Shown here in pieces: positions 45,210-53,562 of a stretch of 64,000 nucleotides of DNA. The stretch is from the NCBI GenBank assembly GCA_029261995.1, contig JAJDAF010000036.1, positions 124,001-188,000 of the forward strand, given 5' to 3'. Below the pieces are notes generated by a model, which had not been told where the DNA came from, ran no database searches, and saw only the letters and a list, made by a program, of their open reading frames with translations. Position numbers and translations under genes: made by a program. Positions within the stretch are counted from its first letter, which is position 1. Every line of letters begins with the position of its first letter. Source of the stretch: Candidatus Zhuqueibacterota bacterium. GTDB taxonomy: Bacteria; Zhuqueibacterota; Zhuqueibacteria; Oceanimicrobiales; Oceanimicrobiaceae.

Positions 45210-46528
45210 TCTTCGAGGGATAGTTGGTGGCCAGCCGACGCTTTGTGGTGTGGCTCACTGAGAATACTGCCCTTGGGCCTGGTCGCGTGTGCAATATTTC
45301 CTGTCATGTAACTTCGGCCCTTCCCTGTGCCTGGATGAGCCGCGTGATCTCCGACAAGGTGTTGGTACTTCTGTGGTACAGGGTGAACGGGCTCGGGATA
45401 CGGTATCGTGTCGCAACGAGGAACATCCAGGGTGAGGTTTTCTTGATTCGTTCTGTCGAAGACCTGTCTTGCTATCTCCCGTGCGAGGATCTCGGCCATG
45501 AGTGAAGGGACGGCGTTTCCTATCTGCCGCTGAATCTCGGTTCGGGGGGCATCAATTTGGAAATTCTGGGGAAAGGTCTGAATGCCTGCCATTTCCTGCC
45601 ACGAGAGCTTCCTGTTCGTCCAATGGAACGGGCCTACGGCCGAACCGGGTTGGGCTTGAATCGTCCAACTCGGCAAGCGCTTTGAGAGCTTGAGAAGGAA
45701 GCTCCAGTATCGAGTTCTCCACCCGAAAAGGGGTAGCCCACGTTTCCGTTCCGTGTGCCATAGGTAGTTCTCTCCCTCGGGTATCGAGGGCAAGAGAGCA
45801 GCCCATTTGCCCCCGATCTTGAGTTTCTGATTCAGATCAACTGGAATGTTTCCAATGGCCTCCCAAGAGGAGACGTAGGGCACCATTCCCATGCCTCCAA
45901 ACAGGGTCGATTCTGCTTCTTCTCTAGGTATATGGGTCGGGTCTGGGAAGCGGAACTGGCCGCCTCTCCGCGATGCAACCAGGAAGAAGCGAACCCGAAG
46001 TTGGGGAACACCGTAATCAGCGACATTCAGTACGGCCCATGATGGCACGTAGTGCACGTCGGCTTTGAGATTGATCTCCTTGATACGCTCGATGATGAAC
46101 TGGAAACCTTCTTCCTTTCCGTTGTAGCTCAATCCATGAACGTTCTCCAAGAAAAACACCTGAGGTAGGAGTTCCTCAACGAATCGGAAATACTGCCCGA
46201 GCGTGTTAGCGCGAGGGTCGTTCAGCCGCAGAGTGTCACCCTTGCTCCAATATGCAGACTTCGAGAATGGCTGACAGGGCGGTCCGCCGATCAGGACATC
46301 ACAGGAACCCTTACTTGCCCCAATCACCTTCCTGACTTCCGAAGTATCAACTTCCTCTATCGCAGCATGAAGAACGTTCTCTCGGTCGTTCAATCGGAGT
46401 GTTTCACAGGAGGATTTATCATGGTCGTTAGCAAAGCGAACGCTATATCCCGCTGCCTCAAAACCATAATCTAAACCGCCACACCCGGAGAAAAGGCTGA
46501 CGACCTGTAGATCAGATTTCTGGATCAT
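45206..46528 (-). CDS. DNA cytosine-5 methyltransferase of a type II RM system
   Basis: 440 residues with C5-methyltransferase motifs in order: SLFSGCGGLDYGFEAAG (I), GGPPCQPFSKSAYWS (IV, catalytic Cys), FFLENVHGL (VI), then the variable target-recognition region and QIGNAVPSLMAEILARE (X). The start is the ATG at 46528, which overlaps the end of the upstream gene by 17 bp; the longer open frame to 46648 is not needed. About 80 residues follow motif X. The part up to HPGTGKG is common in relatives, but the last 36 residues look like read-through toward the Nudix gene. It protects sites cut by the adjacent predicted endonuclease. Confidence 0.92.
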   Translation of the reverse strand: MIQKSDLQVVSLFSGCGGLDYGFEAAGYSVRFANDHDKSSCETLRLNDRENVLHAAIEEVDTSEVRKVIGASKGSCDVLIGGPPCQPFSKSAYWSKGDTLRLNDPRANTLGQYFRFVEELLPQVFFLENVHGLSYNGKEEGFQFIIERIKEINLKADVHYVPSWAVLNVADYGVPQLRVRFFLVASRRGGQFRFPDPTHIPREEAESTLFGGMGMVPYVSSWEAIGNIPVDLNQKLKIGGKWAALLPSIPEGENYLWHTERKRGLPLFGWRTRYWSFLLKLSKRLPSWTIQAQPGSAVGPFHWTNRKLSWQEMAGIQTFPQNFQIDAPRTEIQRQIGNAVPSLMAEILAREIARQVFDRTNQENLTLDVPRCDTIPYPEPVHPVPQKYQHLVGDHAAHPGTGKGRSYMTGNIAHATRPKGSILSEPHHKASAGHQLSLEE

Positions 46529-47504
46529 ATACGACCTCAGTCTTCTTCCTGTTGATTGCTTCAATAATATCGCCAAGACTGTTACTGGCGATCCGATCAA
46601 ACACCTCGCTCCAAGGCTTTGTTTCATCTGAGATAGAGATATGTACATTCACTTCAGCACTGGCACCGGTTCCCCATGCACGAAGTCCGATGCCTGGTGT
46701 ACGCTTGGGTTGTTTCTGCAGTATCCGAATAGACTTGCGTGCTGAAATCAATCTGAACTCGGGGTCCGCGAAATTATCGCGGATGTTGTCCCAATGCCGT
46801 GTGGTAATGCCGTATACGAATTTATCCTCTGCATCGCGAATCCTCGTGCCTGAGTAGTCATTCAGGATACGCCAGACGATAGCCTCGTCCTCATCAAAGA
46901 GCGGCACAAGGTGGGTGTTGATGGAATCCACAAGCCCATAGTCAACGGCTACTGCGTAAAGAAGGTTTGGCTCTTTCTCTATAGCGTCATAGGCCTTGTA
47001 GACAGGAATAGGGATGCAGTCGTCGGGCTCCAACCCAACGAGTTGCTGGGCACTCTCAAACCGAGTCCCGGCGTTCTTCACGTTCACTGGCAGGCGTAGG
47101 TCACGTTCGGTCAAAGTGAAATCCACAAGTGTGTGCCCAGATTCTCTGTCATCATCATAGTTGACAGTTCCCCGCTGTGCTCGAAGGGCGTCAACCTGCT
47201 CAAGAAAACGCTGCTCCGTGATTGCTGCGGGAAACATCTTGGTAATTGGATTCTCCGCCGACCCAGTTTTTGTTCGAGGCTTGATATGTGAGAGAAAACC
47301 GTTGTCTACTAGGGTCAGGACGAGTTCACGCGCTTTGGTGAGAGAGTAGCAGTTCAGATCGTAAAGGTGGCGCGAGCTTTCATCTTCGCTCCGGTCCCCA
47401 CTGACTAACCAGAGATAAACCTGCGCGAGACCTTTTCCGACCCAACGTGAATCGGGCAAGACGGATACTATCGCCTGTGCTACCTGCAGTTGCGTGTATT
47501 CCAT
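46512..47504 (-). CDS. Predicted type II restriction endonuclease
   Basis: 330 residues with no annotated family that I can name. Its gene precedes and overlaps the cytosine-5 methyltransferase gene by 17 bp, the usual layout of a type II pair. A PD-(D/E)xK-like core is visible: a hydrophobic strand with Asp (GHTLVDFTLTERDL) followed by LPVNVKNAG, in which the ExK position appears as NxK. The N-terminal part looks like a winged-helix reader (YSLTKARELVLTLVDNGFL). Restriction activity is inferred from context and the weak core motif. Confidence 0.7.
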   Translation of the reverse strand: MEYTQLQVAQAIVSVLPDSRWVGKGLAQVYLWLVSGDRSEDESSRHLYDLNCYSLTKARELVLTLVDNGFLSHIKPRTKTGSAENPITKMFPAAITEQRFLEQVDALRAQRGTVNYDDDRESGHTLVDFTLTERDLRLPVNVKNAGTRFESAQQLVGLEPDDCIPIPVYKAYDAIEKEPNLLYAVAVDYGLVDSINTHLVPLFDEDEAIVWRILNDYSGTRIRDAEDKFVYGITTRHWDNIRDNFADPEFRLISARKSIRILQKQPKRTPGIGLRAWGTGASAEVNVHISISDETKPWSEVFDRIASNSLGDIIEAINRKKTEVVYDPEI

Positions 47505-47615
47505 AGCATTCCTTCGATTTTCTCTTGGCTACCAAGCTTGTATCCGACAAACCGAACCCGGGCCCGTCCCATAACAACCATTCTAATCAAAACATCAATT
47601 GGAGCGTCTTCTACC

Positions 47616-47765
47616 TCACTCTTCTTGAGACACATCATGCGTATTCGCCAAATCCCTAGCTGCCGGCATCACAATCGCCTCGGCAGGCACGGTGATTTTC
47701 CGGCGTCCCGTGATCGCCTTGCGCGCTTCATCGTCTAATGGACTGGCAACAAAGGAATACGCCAC
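47616..47765 (-). pseudogene. Detached copy of the pduL 3' end (copy B)
   Basis: A 49-codon frame (GTG at 47765) encodes LDDEARKAITGRRKITVPAE, then AIVMPAARDLANTHDVSQEE and stop. This corresponds to the last 40 or so residues of PduL (58872-59642), in the same orientation and about four-fifths identical at DNA level over 110 bp. No PduL catalytic part precedes it. The GTG lies 3 bp after the decayed RelE gene and next to AGAAGG, so expression as a tail peptide cannot be excluded. Confidence 0.75.
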
Positions 47766-47768
47766 CTT

Positions 47769-48025
47769 CTATCTATAGACGTCTCGACGGTGACCGACTT
47801 TTGCGACGAAGACAATGAGTTGCTCATCTTCTATTGAGTAAACAATTCGGTACTTGCCTTATCGTATTCTGTATCGCTCTTGCGCCGACAGTTTTTCGCA
47901 TCCTTGTGGACGAGGCTCGTCGGATAAGGCTTGGATTTTCGAGGTAATTCGCTGGAGGTCTTTTTGGGGAGACGCTTAAGTTCTTTGGCTGCTGAGGGCT
48001 TGATGAGTATCTTATAGTTTGCCAA
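47769..48025 (-). pseudogene. RelE/ParE-family toxin, inactivated
   Basis: The start (MANYKILIKPSAAKELKRLP) is a clean RelE-family N-terminus. After KK the frame is lost at an A5 run (47961-47965 on the plus strand); with one more A the family sequence continues (KDLQRITSKIQALSDEPRPQ, then EKLSAQERYRIR). Then TAA at 47861-47859 replaces the expected Gln codon before GKYRIVYSIEDEQLIVFVAK and VGHRRDVYR. One frameshift plus one nonsense mutation make this a dead toxin rather than a sequencing slip. It overlaps the antitoxin gene by 14 bp. Confidence 0.85.
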
Positions 48026-48248
48026 TTGCTTTCAATTCCTTCAGCACTTCCCCAAAATCCAGGTTCGGCTCGCCCTTTCTTTCATCAAAAGCCGCTAAAT
48101 CTTCGTGGTCCTCCGCCAGGCTTTGACGTACTGCCGCATTGACCAGTTCAGACAGCGTTCGCTCACTCTGAGCCGATTTTATTTTCAGCGCCTTGTGCAA
48201 GTCACCATCAAGATAGACGGCTGCTCTTTTCGGTTGTTGTGTTCCCAT
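48012..48248 (-). CDS. Ribbon-helix-helix antitoxin
   Basis: 78 residues. The N-terminal half (KRAAVYLDGDLHKALKIKSA, then ERTLSELVNAAVRQSL) is a CopG/RelB-like ribbon-helix-helix DNA-binding domain. The acidic C-terminal half (HEDLAAFDERKGEPNLDFGE) is the usual toxin-wrapping tail. The gene is intact although the RelE partner encoded downstream is broken. It would normally repress its own promoter through the RHH domain. Confidence 0.85.
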   Translation of the reverse strand: MGTQQPKRAAVYLDGDLHKALKIKSAQSERTLSELVNAAVRQSLAEDHEDLAAFDERKGEPNLDFGEVLKELKAIGKL

Positions 48249-48322
48249 AATTCTCAGAATACAAAAAAGCGTCTAAACATCAAAACGGTTTCTCGTGCTA
48301 ATGCCACGCAGGTGCTGGAGGC

Positions 48323-48427
48323 TCAGTTACGCCACTCTCTCTCAAAAACATCATGCGCCTTAGCCAAACCCCTGGCTACCGGAGTCACAATCGCACCTGC
48401 GGGCACGGTGGTTTTGTGACTCCCCAT
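48323..48427 (-). pseudogene. Detached copy of the pduL 3' end (copy C)
   Basis: The minus strand encodes MGSHKTTVPAGAIVTPVARG, then LAKAHDVFEREWRN and stop. This matches the last 31 residues of PduL and is about four-fifths identical to it at DNA level over 87 bp. Upstream of the Met homology stops abruptly. It lies in a 421-bp stretch between the antitoxin and the zinc-ribbon gene; I see nothing else in 48428-48669. Confidence 0.75.
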
Positions 48428-48669
48428 GACAGCCACATAGAAATTTAGCATTAGAATCGAATGATGCAACTACTACGTCAAACATGCTCTCTCGGAATGC
48501 GGCGAAGAGGCAGCTTATCAGCTGCGGACATTCGCTTTGCTCCCACGGTTTCCCTTGGGACCTAAAGGTCATTCTCGCTGTATGACATCGGAGGTTGAGG
48601 CAACAATGACCGTGGAGATAAAACAGCTCATTTCATCAGGACAAAAACAGACGGGCTCAACTTATTAAG

Positions 48670-48822
48670 CTATGAACGACGCAGCATATCTGCTCCGCAA
48701 TATTTGCAGCAGACGGTTGCTTTTCGTTTCATCGTAGAGACGATCTGGTCTTTCTTACATTCAGGACATGTCCGCTTAAGGCGAATCATGGCACTGACCA
48801 CTGCTTGAAATATTGGATTCAT
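48670..48822 (-). CDS. Small zinc-ribbon protein
   Basis: 50 residues from the ATG at 48822, four bases after the antiporter stop, with GAGGGG as Shine-Dalgarno. Two Cys pairs (CPEC and CKYC, in RTCPECKKDQIVS and TVCCKYCGADM) make a zinc ribbon. The frame is open to 48912 but that part overlaps the antiporter gene. It is the last gene of the island. Function unknown; possibly a regulatory partner of the antiporter. Confidence 0.7.
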   Translation of the reverse strand: MNPIFQAVVSAMIRLKRTCPECKKDQIVSTMKRKATVCCKYCGADMLRRS

Positions 48823-48826
48823 TGAC

Positions 48827-50818
48827 CTACCCCTCTTTCGGATTATCGAATAAATTCGTGACCTGTGCAATCCTGTCCGGAGCTCCAAGGACAAAAAGGA
48901 TATCGTCTGCACCGAGTTTGATGGCTCCTCCCGGGTTGGACACTACTTGTGAGTCCCGACGCAACGCCAATAAAGTCACGCCGTATTTCTTTCTCAAATC
49001 GATGCGAGCCAGGGATTTCCCCACCACCGCTGACTTTTCATCAACCCGGAACGTGCTGATTTCAACATCAGGGAGGTGAAGCTTTACTTCGGAAACAGAC
49101 ATCGGGACTTTGGAAATGCTTCGAAACATCTCGTAACCGTCTGAACGGACTTCGGCGATGAATTTCTCAATTTCATCTCTCGGTATCAGGTATTTCGCCA
49201 AAACCCGTGTGAAGATCTCCACTGAGGTCTCGAACTCTTCTGGAATAACTTCGTCCGCACCCAGCTCATACAGCGGCTGCATTTCTTGAACGTAACGCGT
49301 TCGCACGATTAGATGAACTCTTGCATTTAGTTTGCGAACGATTTCGCTAATTCGGCGTGTTGCGGCAGGATCGTTAATTGCCACGACCACAATTCTGGCG
49401 TCTTTGACATCTGCGTGCTTGAGGACCGCCTCCTGGGTTGCATCACCATAATAAATCGTTTCGCCTTTTGCTCCTTGCTCCCTGACCACATCAGGATTCA
49501 TTTCAATAATCACGTAGGGGATAGCCCCTACCCTGGCGGCTCGCGCCAGATTCTTGCCGTTCACACCAAATCCAATGATGACAAGGTGTTCTTTTTTGCG
49601 TGTCTTCTCTATCTCGTGCGCGGGATAAAGGCCTGACACTAACCTTCTCGGCAACGGCAGCCGCAACAAGATATCTGCTACACGAGGCGCCGCGGCGATG
49701 ATGAATGGCGTGGCGGCCATGGTCAGCACCGAGACAGACAGAAACGTCTGGTAAGTGCTACCGGCAAGTAAGCCATGTTCAACACCGGTCTTCGATAGAA
49801 TAAAGGAAAACTCACCGACCTGGCTAAGCCCAAGGCCAACCAAGATCCCGGTTCGAAGTGGAAATCCCAGTAGAATGGTTACGACGCCAGCGATCACGGT
49901 TTTTAAGGCTAACACGGCTAAAGCGATTAAAGCAATGAGCGCGGGCTCCTGCAAAAGAAACCCGATATCGAGCAACATGCCAATGGAAACAAAAAAGAAA
50001 CTTGTAAAAACATCGCGAAAGGGCAGGATATTGCCGAGCGCGTGATGGCTGTATCCGGATTCGGATATGATTAGCCCGGCCAAAAACGCGCCCAGGGCCA
50101 GGGAGAGCCCAACCATGGAAGTTACCCAGGCAACGCCAAGGCCTATCACAACTACGCTCAGGAGAAAAAGCTCGCGGTTGCGCGTCCTGGCGATTTGATA
50201 CAACACGTATGGCACAATCCACCGGGCACTAACGAGCACCAGCAGGATAATGCCGATTCCTTTGAGCGCAAGAATGAGTAGGGATTCACCCCAATTGCCG
50301 TGTGCCCCAGCCAGCAGTGGTGTGAACAATATCATCGGAACGATGATCACATCCTGGTAGATCAAGATGGCCAAAGTGGTTCGTCCGTGGGGGCTGTCAA
50401 CTTCCGCGCGCTCCTGGATGAGTTTGAGGACGATGGCCGTGCTGCTGAGGGCTGCGAGGAATCCGATGAAAACGGCTTGTCCGAAGGCTTGGCCCAGAAA
50501 CCTCGCTATGAAAAAGGCAGCCAGGAGAGTAAGCATCACCTGCAGCGAACCGCCCAGCAGGACGGATTTCTTGATTTTCACCAGGCTCTTTAGCGAGAAC
50601 TCGATGCCGATGGTAAAAAGCAGCAGCACGATTCCGACTTCAGCCAGGAGTTCGACTTCGTGAAGGGCTTTGATCAACCCAAGACCATGAGGCCCGGCCA
50701 GAACGCCGGTTAAGAGAAATCCAACAATTGATGGGATTCGAAATCGGTGGCATACGAACAGGACAACAATTGAGAGACCAAAAATGATGACGATGTCATT
50801 CAGCAGCGGTATTTCCAT
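48827..50818 (-). CDS. CPA2-family K+(Na+)/H+ antiporter with TrkA regulatory domains
   Basis: 663 residues. The first 385 or so form the 12-13-helix exchanger domain (VGFLLTGVLAGPHGLGL; GFLAALSSTAIVLKLIQERA, the family's central helices). A TrkA-N/RCK domain follows (VIIGFGVNGKNLARAARVGA, the nucleotide-binding glycines), then TrkA-C (about 570-655). KefB/KefC/YbaL-type systems extrude K+ or Na+ for protons under stress, gated by nucleotide or thiol ligands. Its ATG is 3 bp after the stop of the CNNM gene, so the two are co-transcribed. Confidence 0.92.
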   Translation of the reverse strand: MEIPLLNDIVIIFGLSIVVLFVCHRFRIPSIVGFLLTGVLAGPHGLGLIKALHEVELLAEVGIVLLLFTIGIEFSLKSLVKIKKSVLLGGSLQVMLTLLAAFFIARFLGQAFGQAVFIGFLAALSSTAIVLKLIQERAEVDSPHGRTTLAILIYQDVIIVPMILFTPLLAGAHGNWGESLLILALKGIGIILLVLVSARWIVPYVLYQIARTRNRELFLLSVVVIGLGVAWVTSMVGLSLALGAFLAGLIISESGYSHHALGNILPFRDVFTSFFFVSIGMLLDIGFLLQEPALIALIALAVLALKTVIAGVVTILLGFPLRTGILVGLGLSQVGEFSFILSKTGVEHGLLAGSTYQTFLSVSVLTMAATPFIIAAAPRVADILLRLPLPRRLVSGLYPAHEIEKTRKKEHLVIIGFGVNGKNLARAARVGAIPYVIIEMNPDVVREQGAKGETIYYGDATQEAVLKHADVKDARIVVVAINDPAATRRISEIVRKLNARVHLIVRTRYVQEMQPLYELGADEVIPEEFETSVEIFTRVLAKYLIPRDEIEKFIAEVRSDGYEMFRSISKVPMSVSEVKLHLPDVEISTFRVDEKSAVVGKSLARIDLRKKYGVTLLALRRDSQVVSNPGGAIKLGADDILFVLGAPDRIAQVTNLFDNPKEG

Positions 50819-50821
50819 TTC

Positions 50822-51973
50822 TTAAGAGCCTTTGTTCGCGGCTGGTGTCTCGTCGGTCCTGTCATTCTGTGACAGCCCAAACGGCTGAAGTCGGCCGGCA
50901 CGACGTTGTCTTGCCAATTCCCGCAGATCGGCTACCAGGTCCGTCTCATCGGTAATCTCCGCACCCAGCAGTGATTCAATAGCGTCCTCCAGGGTAATTA
51001 TCCCTTCGGTGCCGCCATACTCATTTATGACCAGAAAAATATGTGCTTGCCGGCGGATGAATTCCTCCAAGACCCTTGCAACATTGACTGTTTCCGGCAC
51101 GGGATGAATAGGTCGAGCAAACTGGTGCAATTCTAACTGCTCTTTGCCTTCAGCGGCTGCGGCGAGAATGTGGAAGCGCAAGACAAAGCCAGTGACGTCA
51201 TCCATACCCTCTTTATAGACCGGAATGCGTGAGTAAGTCAAATCCCGATGCTTGGCTAAGGCTTCCGCAACAGTCATGTGCTGTTGCAACATAAAAACGA
51301 CTGTCCGCGGGGTCATAATATCCGACACCTTAACATGGCGCAGCCGCAGCAGATTCTTAAGAATGAAGTGCTCTTTTTCTTCGAGGGCCCCCTCTCTAGC
51401 TGCGATTTTTGCTAGCACTTCCAGTTCAGTACGCGAAATGGTTGGCTCTTTTCGACGAGGGGTGATCAACCGACTCAAGCCGCTGGCGCCCCAAACAACC
51501 GGATATAGAATCCACACCAAAATTTTAACTCCGTATGCGGTGAAGGCCACCAATCGCTTCCAATAGAACGCGCCCAGCGTTTTTGGGATAATCTCTGAAA
51601 AAATCAGAATAAGCAAAGTGAGAATAGCTGAGATCAACCCAATCCATTTGTTGCCAAAGAGAATTGCCGCCTGAGCGCCAGCCCCGGCAGCGCCAACCGT
51701 ATGAGCGATGGTATTCAGAGTCAGAATTGCCGAAATGCCTTGTTCCAGGTTTTGCTTATGATGCCGCATAATCTGGCCGGCCCGTTTGCCCTGATTTACC
51801 AGCAATTCCACATGGGAAAACGAAGTGGATAGTAGCACCGCTTCCCAAATTGAACAAAGAAAAGAGAATCCCAGGGCAACCAAAACGTAGATAATCAGGT
51901 TGGTTATCACGCTTTCCGAATTGCCGGTAGACGTTGCTAGGATCGGTAATACGTTTTCAGAAGATAAAGGCAT
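50822..51973 (-). CDS. CNNM/HlyC-CorC family membrane protein
   Basis: 383 residues: a DUF21 transmembrane domain (about 25-195; IILIFSEIIPKTLGAFYWKR region) and a CBS pair (about 210-340; VSDIMTPRTVVFMLQQH, then FLVINEYGGTEGIITLEDAI). The C-terminal CorC/HlyC associated domain usual in the family is absent; the protein ends in a short charged tail. These proteins mediate or regulate Mg2+/Co2+ or Na+ transport. AGGGA precedes the ATG at 51973. It is directly followed by the CPA2 antiporter, which supports a shared role in ion homeostasis. Confidence 0.9.
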   Translation of the reverse strand: MPLSSENVLPILATSTGNSESVITNLIIYVLVALGFSFLCSIWEAVLLSTSFSHVELLVNQGKRAGQIMRHHKQNLEQGISAILTLNTIAHTVGAAGAGAQAAILFGNKWIGLISAILTLLILIFSEIIPKTLGAFYWKRLVAFTAYGVKILVWILYPVVWGASGLSRLITPRRKEPTISRTELEVLAKIAAREGALEEKEHFILKNLLRLRHVKVSDIMTPRTVVFMLQQHMTVAEALAKHRDLTYSRIPVYKEGMDDVTGFVLRFHILAAAAEGKEQLELHQFARPIHPVPETVNVARVLEEFIRRQAHIFLVINEYGGTEGIITLEDAIESLLGAEITDETDLVADLRELARQRRAGRLQPFGLSQNDRTDETPAANKGS

Positions 51974-52072
51974 TTCTCATTCCCTGTTTTCGTTCATCTC
52001 ATTAGACACGCGATTGTGACCAAGACATGACCGCCCTGGACACAGTTAGGCACTCCCCGTCTCTACCATTTG

Positions 52073-52480
52073 TTAATCTAACTCTAATTCTCGTAAATAA
52101 TCTTCATCAAAACCGAAATAATGCGCCAGTTCATGAATCACGGTGATTCGAATCTGCTCCCGCAGCTCCTGACGATTTTGGCACATCCGTTCGAGTGGCT
52201 TGCGAAAGACAAAAATCTGGTCTGACAGATAAGGCTCTTCACCAAAAGTGCGTTCGGGCAAAGGCACGCCGACATAGAGTCCCAATAGGTACTCGCTGGG
52301 GTCGTGCCTCAACTCAAGAAGCAATTCATCGGAGGGCTCATCCTCGACGAAGACAACCAGATTCCGAATTGCATTTCCGAACCAGTGACGCAGTTCATCA
52401 ATGACTTCTTCGACGAGTTGCTCGAAGTCGTCTTTTGATTCGCACGTCACCTGCAAATGCGGTTGCTTTGCTGCATCCAT
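52073..52480 (-). CDS. Zincin-like metallopeptidase family protein
   Basis: 135 residues from the ATG at 52480 (open frame to 52510 overlaps the USP gene). The C-terminus carries HELAHYFGFDED, a metzincin-like HExxHxxGxxD motif. The preceding region (SDQIFVFRKPLERMCQNRQE) is typical of the short PF06262-type zincins. These are cytoplasmic and of unknown substrate. It lies between the CNNM gene and a universal stress protein in the stress island. Confidence 0.82.
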   Translation of the reverse strand: MDAAKQPHLQVTCESKDDFEQLVEEVIDELRHWFGNAIRNLVVFVEDEPSDELLLELRHDPSEYLLGLYVGVPLPERTFGEEPYLSDQIFVFRKPLERMCQNRQELREQIRITVIHELAHYFGFDEDYLRELELD

Positions 52481-52496
52481 TGAGTTCACACGCTCC

Positions 52497-52982
52497 TTAC
52501 GGCATCTCAAAGTCGCAATCCCGCTGCCTCACAGTCAAGACCGGACAGGGAGCATGGCGCACCACTTTTTCGGCCACGCTGCCTATGAGCAGATGGGGAA
52601 TAGCGGTACGTCCATGTGTGCCCATAACGATTAAGTCCACAGCAAGCTCCCTTGCGGTAAGGATAACGTCCTCAAAGGGTACGCCTCTTTCGATGAGAAG
52701 AGGCCGTATGGGCGCTTCTGTTCCGGAGAATTGCCGCACTAAGTCTGCAAGCGCCTCCTCGCACGCCGATTTCAGAAGTCGATAGATTTCCAGCCGGCTT
52801 TCCTCAAGGTCTTTGCTGAGGAGATGATAGACATTTTGCGCGGCGGCCGCTGGCATCTCAAAGACATGCAGCAAAACAATTTTGGCCCGGAACGTCCTGG
52901 CCAATTGCAAAGCCAGTTCCAGGGCGCTGCGCGCATTTTCCGAAAAATCTGTCGGTACAAGTACTCTTTTGATAGCAGTCAT
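52497..52982 (-). CDS. Universal stress protein (UspA family), copy 1
   Basis: 161 residues. A single USP domain starting VLVPTDFSENARSALELAL, with the ATP-binding loop GTHGRTAIPHLLIGSVAEKV (G-2x-G-9x-G-S) and the end PCPVLTV. It is therefore likely an ATP-binding USP. AGGAAG precedes the ATG. Its stop is 16 bp before the zincin start. This is one of three USP genes in the island, all ending in a Phe/Leu-x-Met-Pro tail. Confidence 0.93.
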   Translation of the reverse strand: MTAIKRVLVPTDFSENARSALELALQLARTFRAKIVLLHVFEMPAAAAQNVYHLLSKDLEESRLEIYRLLKSACEEALADLVRQFSGTEAPIRPLLIERGVPFEDVILTARELAVDLIVMGTHGRTAIPHLLIGSVAEKVVRHAPCPVLTVRQRDCDFEMP

Positions 52983-53053
52983 GACTTTTCTTCCTGACTT
53001 TTATCATCATACCTCTTTCGTTCAAGATTGTGCCGCGATGCGTTGACAACTTC

Positions 53054-53524
53054 TTACGGCATCTCGAACTTGTAATCCGGATGTTTCACGGTAAGTACCG
53101 GGCAGTGGGCCTTGCGCACGACTTTTTCCGCCACGCTGCCTATGAGCATACTTTTTAAGCCTGTACGGCCATGAGTACCCATGACGATGAGGTCGATATC
53201 GTAGGTCTTGGCAGCCTGAATGATCTCCACAAACGGCTTGCCCTCACCAATCTCAGGCGCAACGCTGATCTTGTCTTCGTCATATTTGTCTGTAAACGCT
53301 TGTAACTCCATGACGACTTCTTCCTTTGCGCGGTCCATCATATCTTTGTTCAAGAGTACGTGCCTTTGCGCCGGCTCTTTCATGACCTCAGGTATCTCGA
53401 AGGCATGGAAGACAACGACTTTGGCGCCCAGCTTATCTGCCAACGCCATGGCCCAATCCAGGGCGATACGGGAATTTTCGGAAAAATCTACCGCCACTAG
53501 AATCATTCTTATATCGTTCATCAT
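53054..53524 (-). CDS. Universal stress protein (UspA family), copy 2
   Basis: 156 residues. Starts ILVAVDFSENSRIALDWAM and has the ATP loop GTHGRTGLKSMLIGSVAEKV followed by CPVLTVKHPDYKFEMP. It is about as close to copy 1 as expected for an old tandem duplication; copy 1 is the next gene downstream. Expected role: homodimeric ATP-binding stress protein supporting survival under growth arrest. Confidence 0.93.
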   Translation of the reverse strand: MMNDIRMILVAVDFSENSRIALDWAMALADKLGAKVVVFHAFEIPEVMKEPAQRHVLLNKDMMDRAKEEVVMELQAFTDKYDEDKISVAPEIGEGKPFVEIIQAAKTYDIDLIVMGTHGRTGLKSMLIGSVAEKVVRKAHCPVLTVKHPDYKFEMP

Positions 53525-53562
53525 ATTCTGCCTCTGCTGTTATTGATTTAGTCAATCTCATT

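Noticed and set aside
45206-45290. Methylase C-terminal tail as a functional domain
   Set aside because: The residues after HPGTGKG are low in hydrophobic pattern and run into the Nudix start; read-through is the simpler explanation.
48360-48572. 70-codon minus-strand frame
   Set aside because: It overlaps pduL-tail copy C in a different frame and has no family resemblance.
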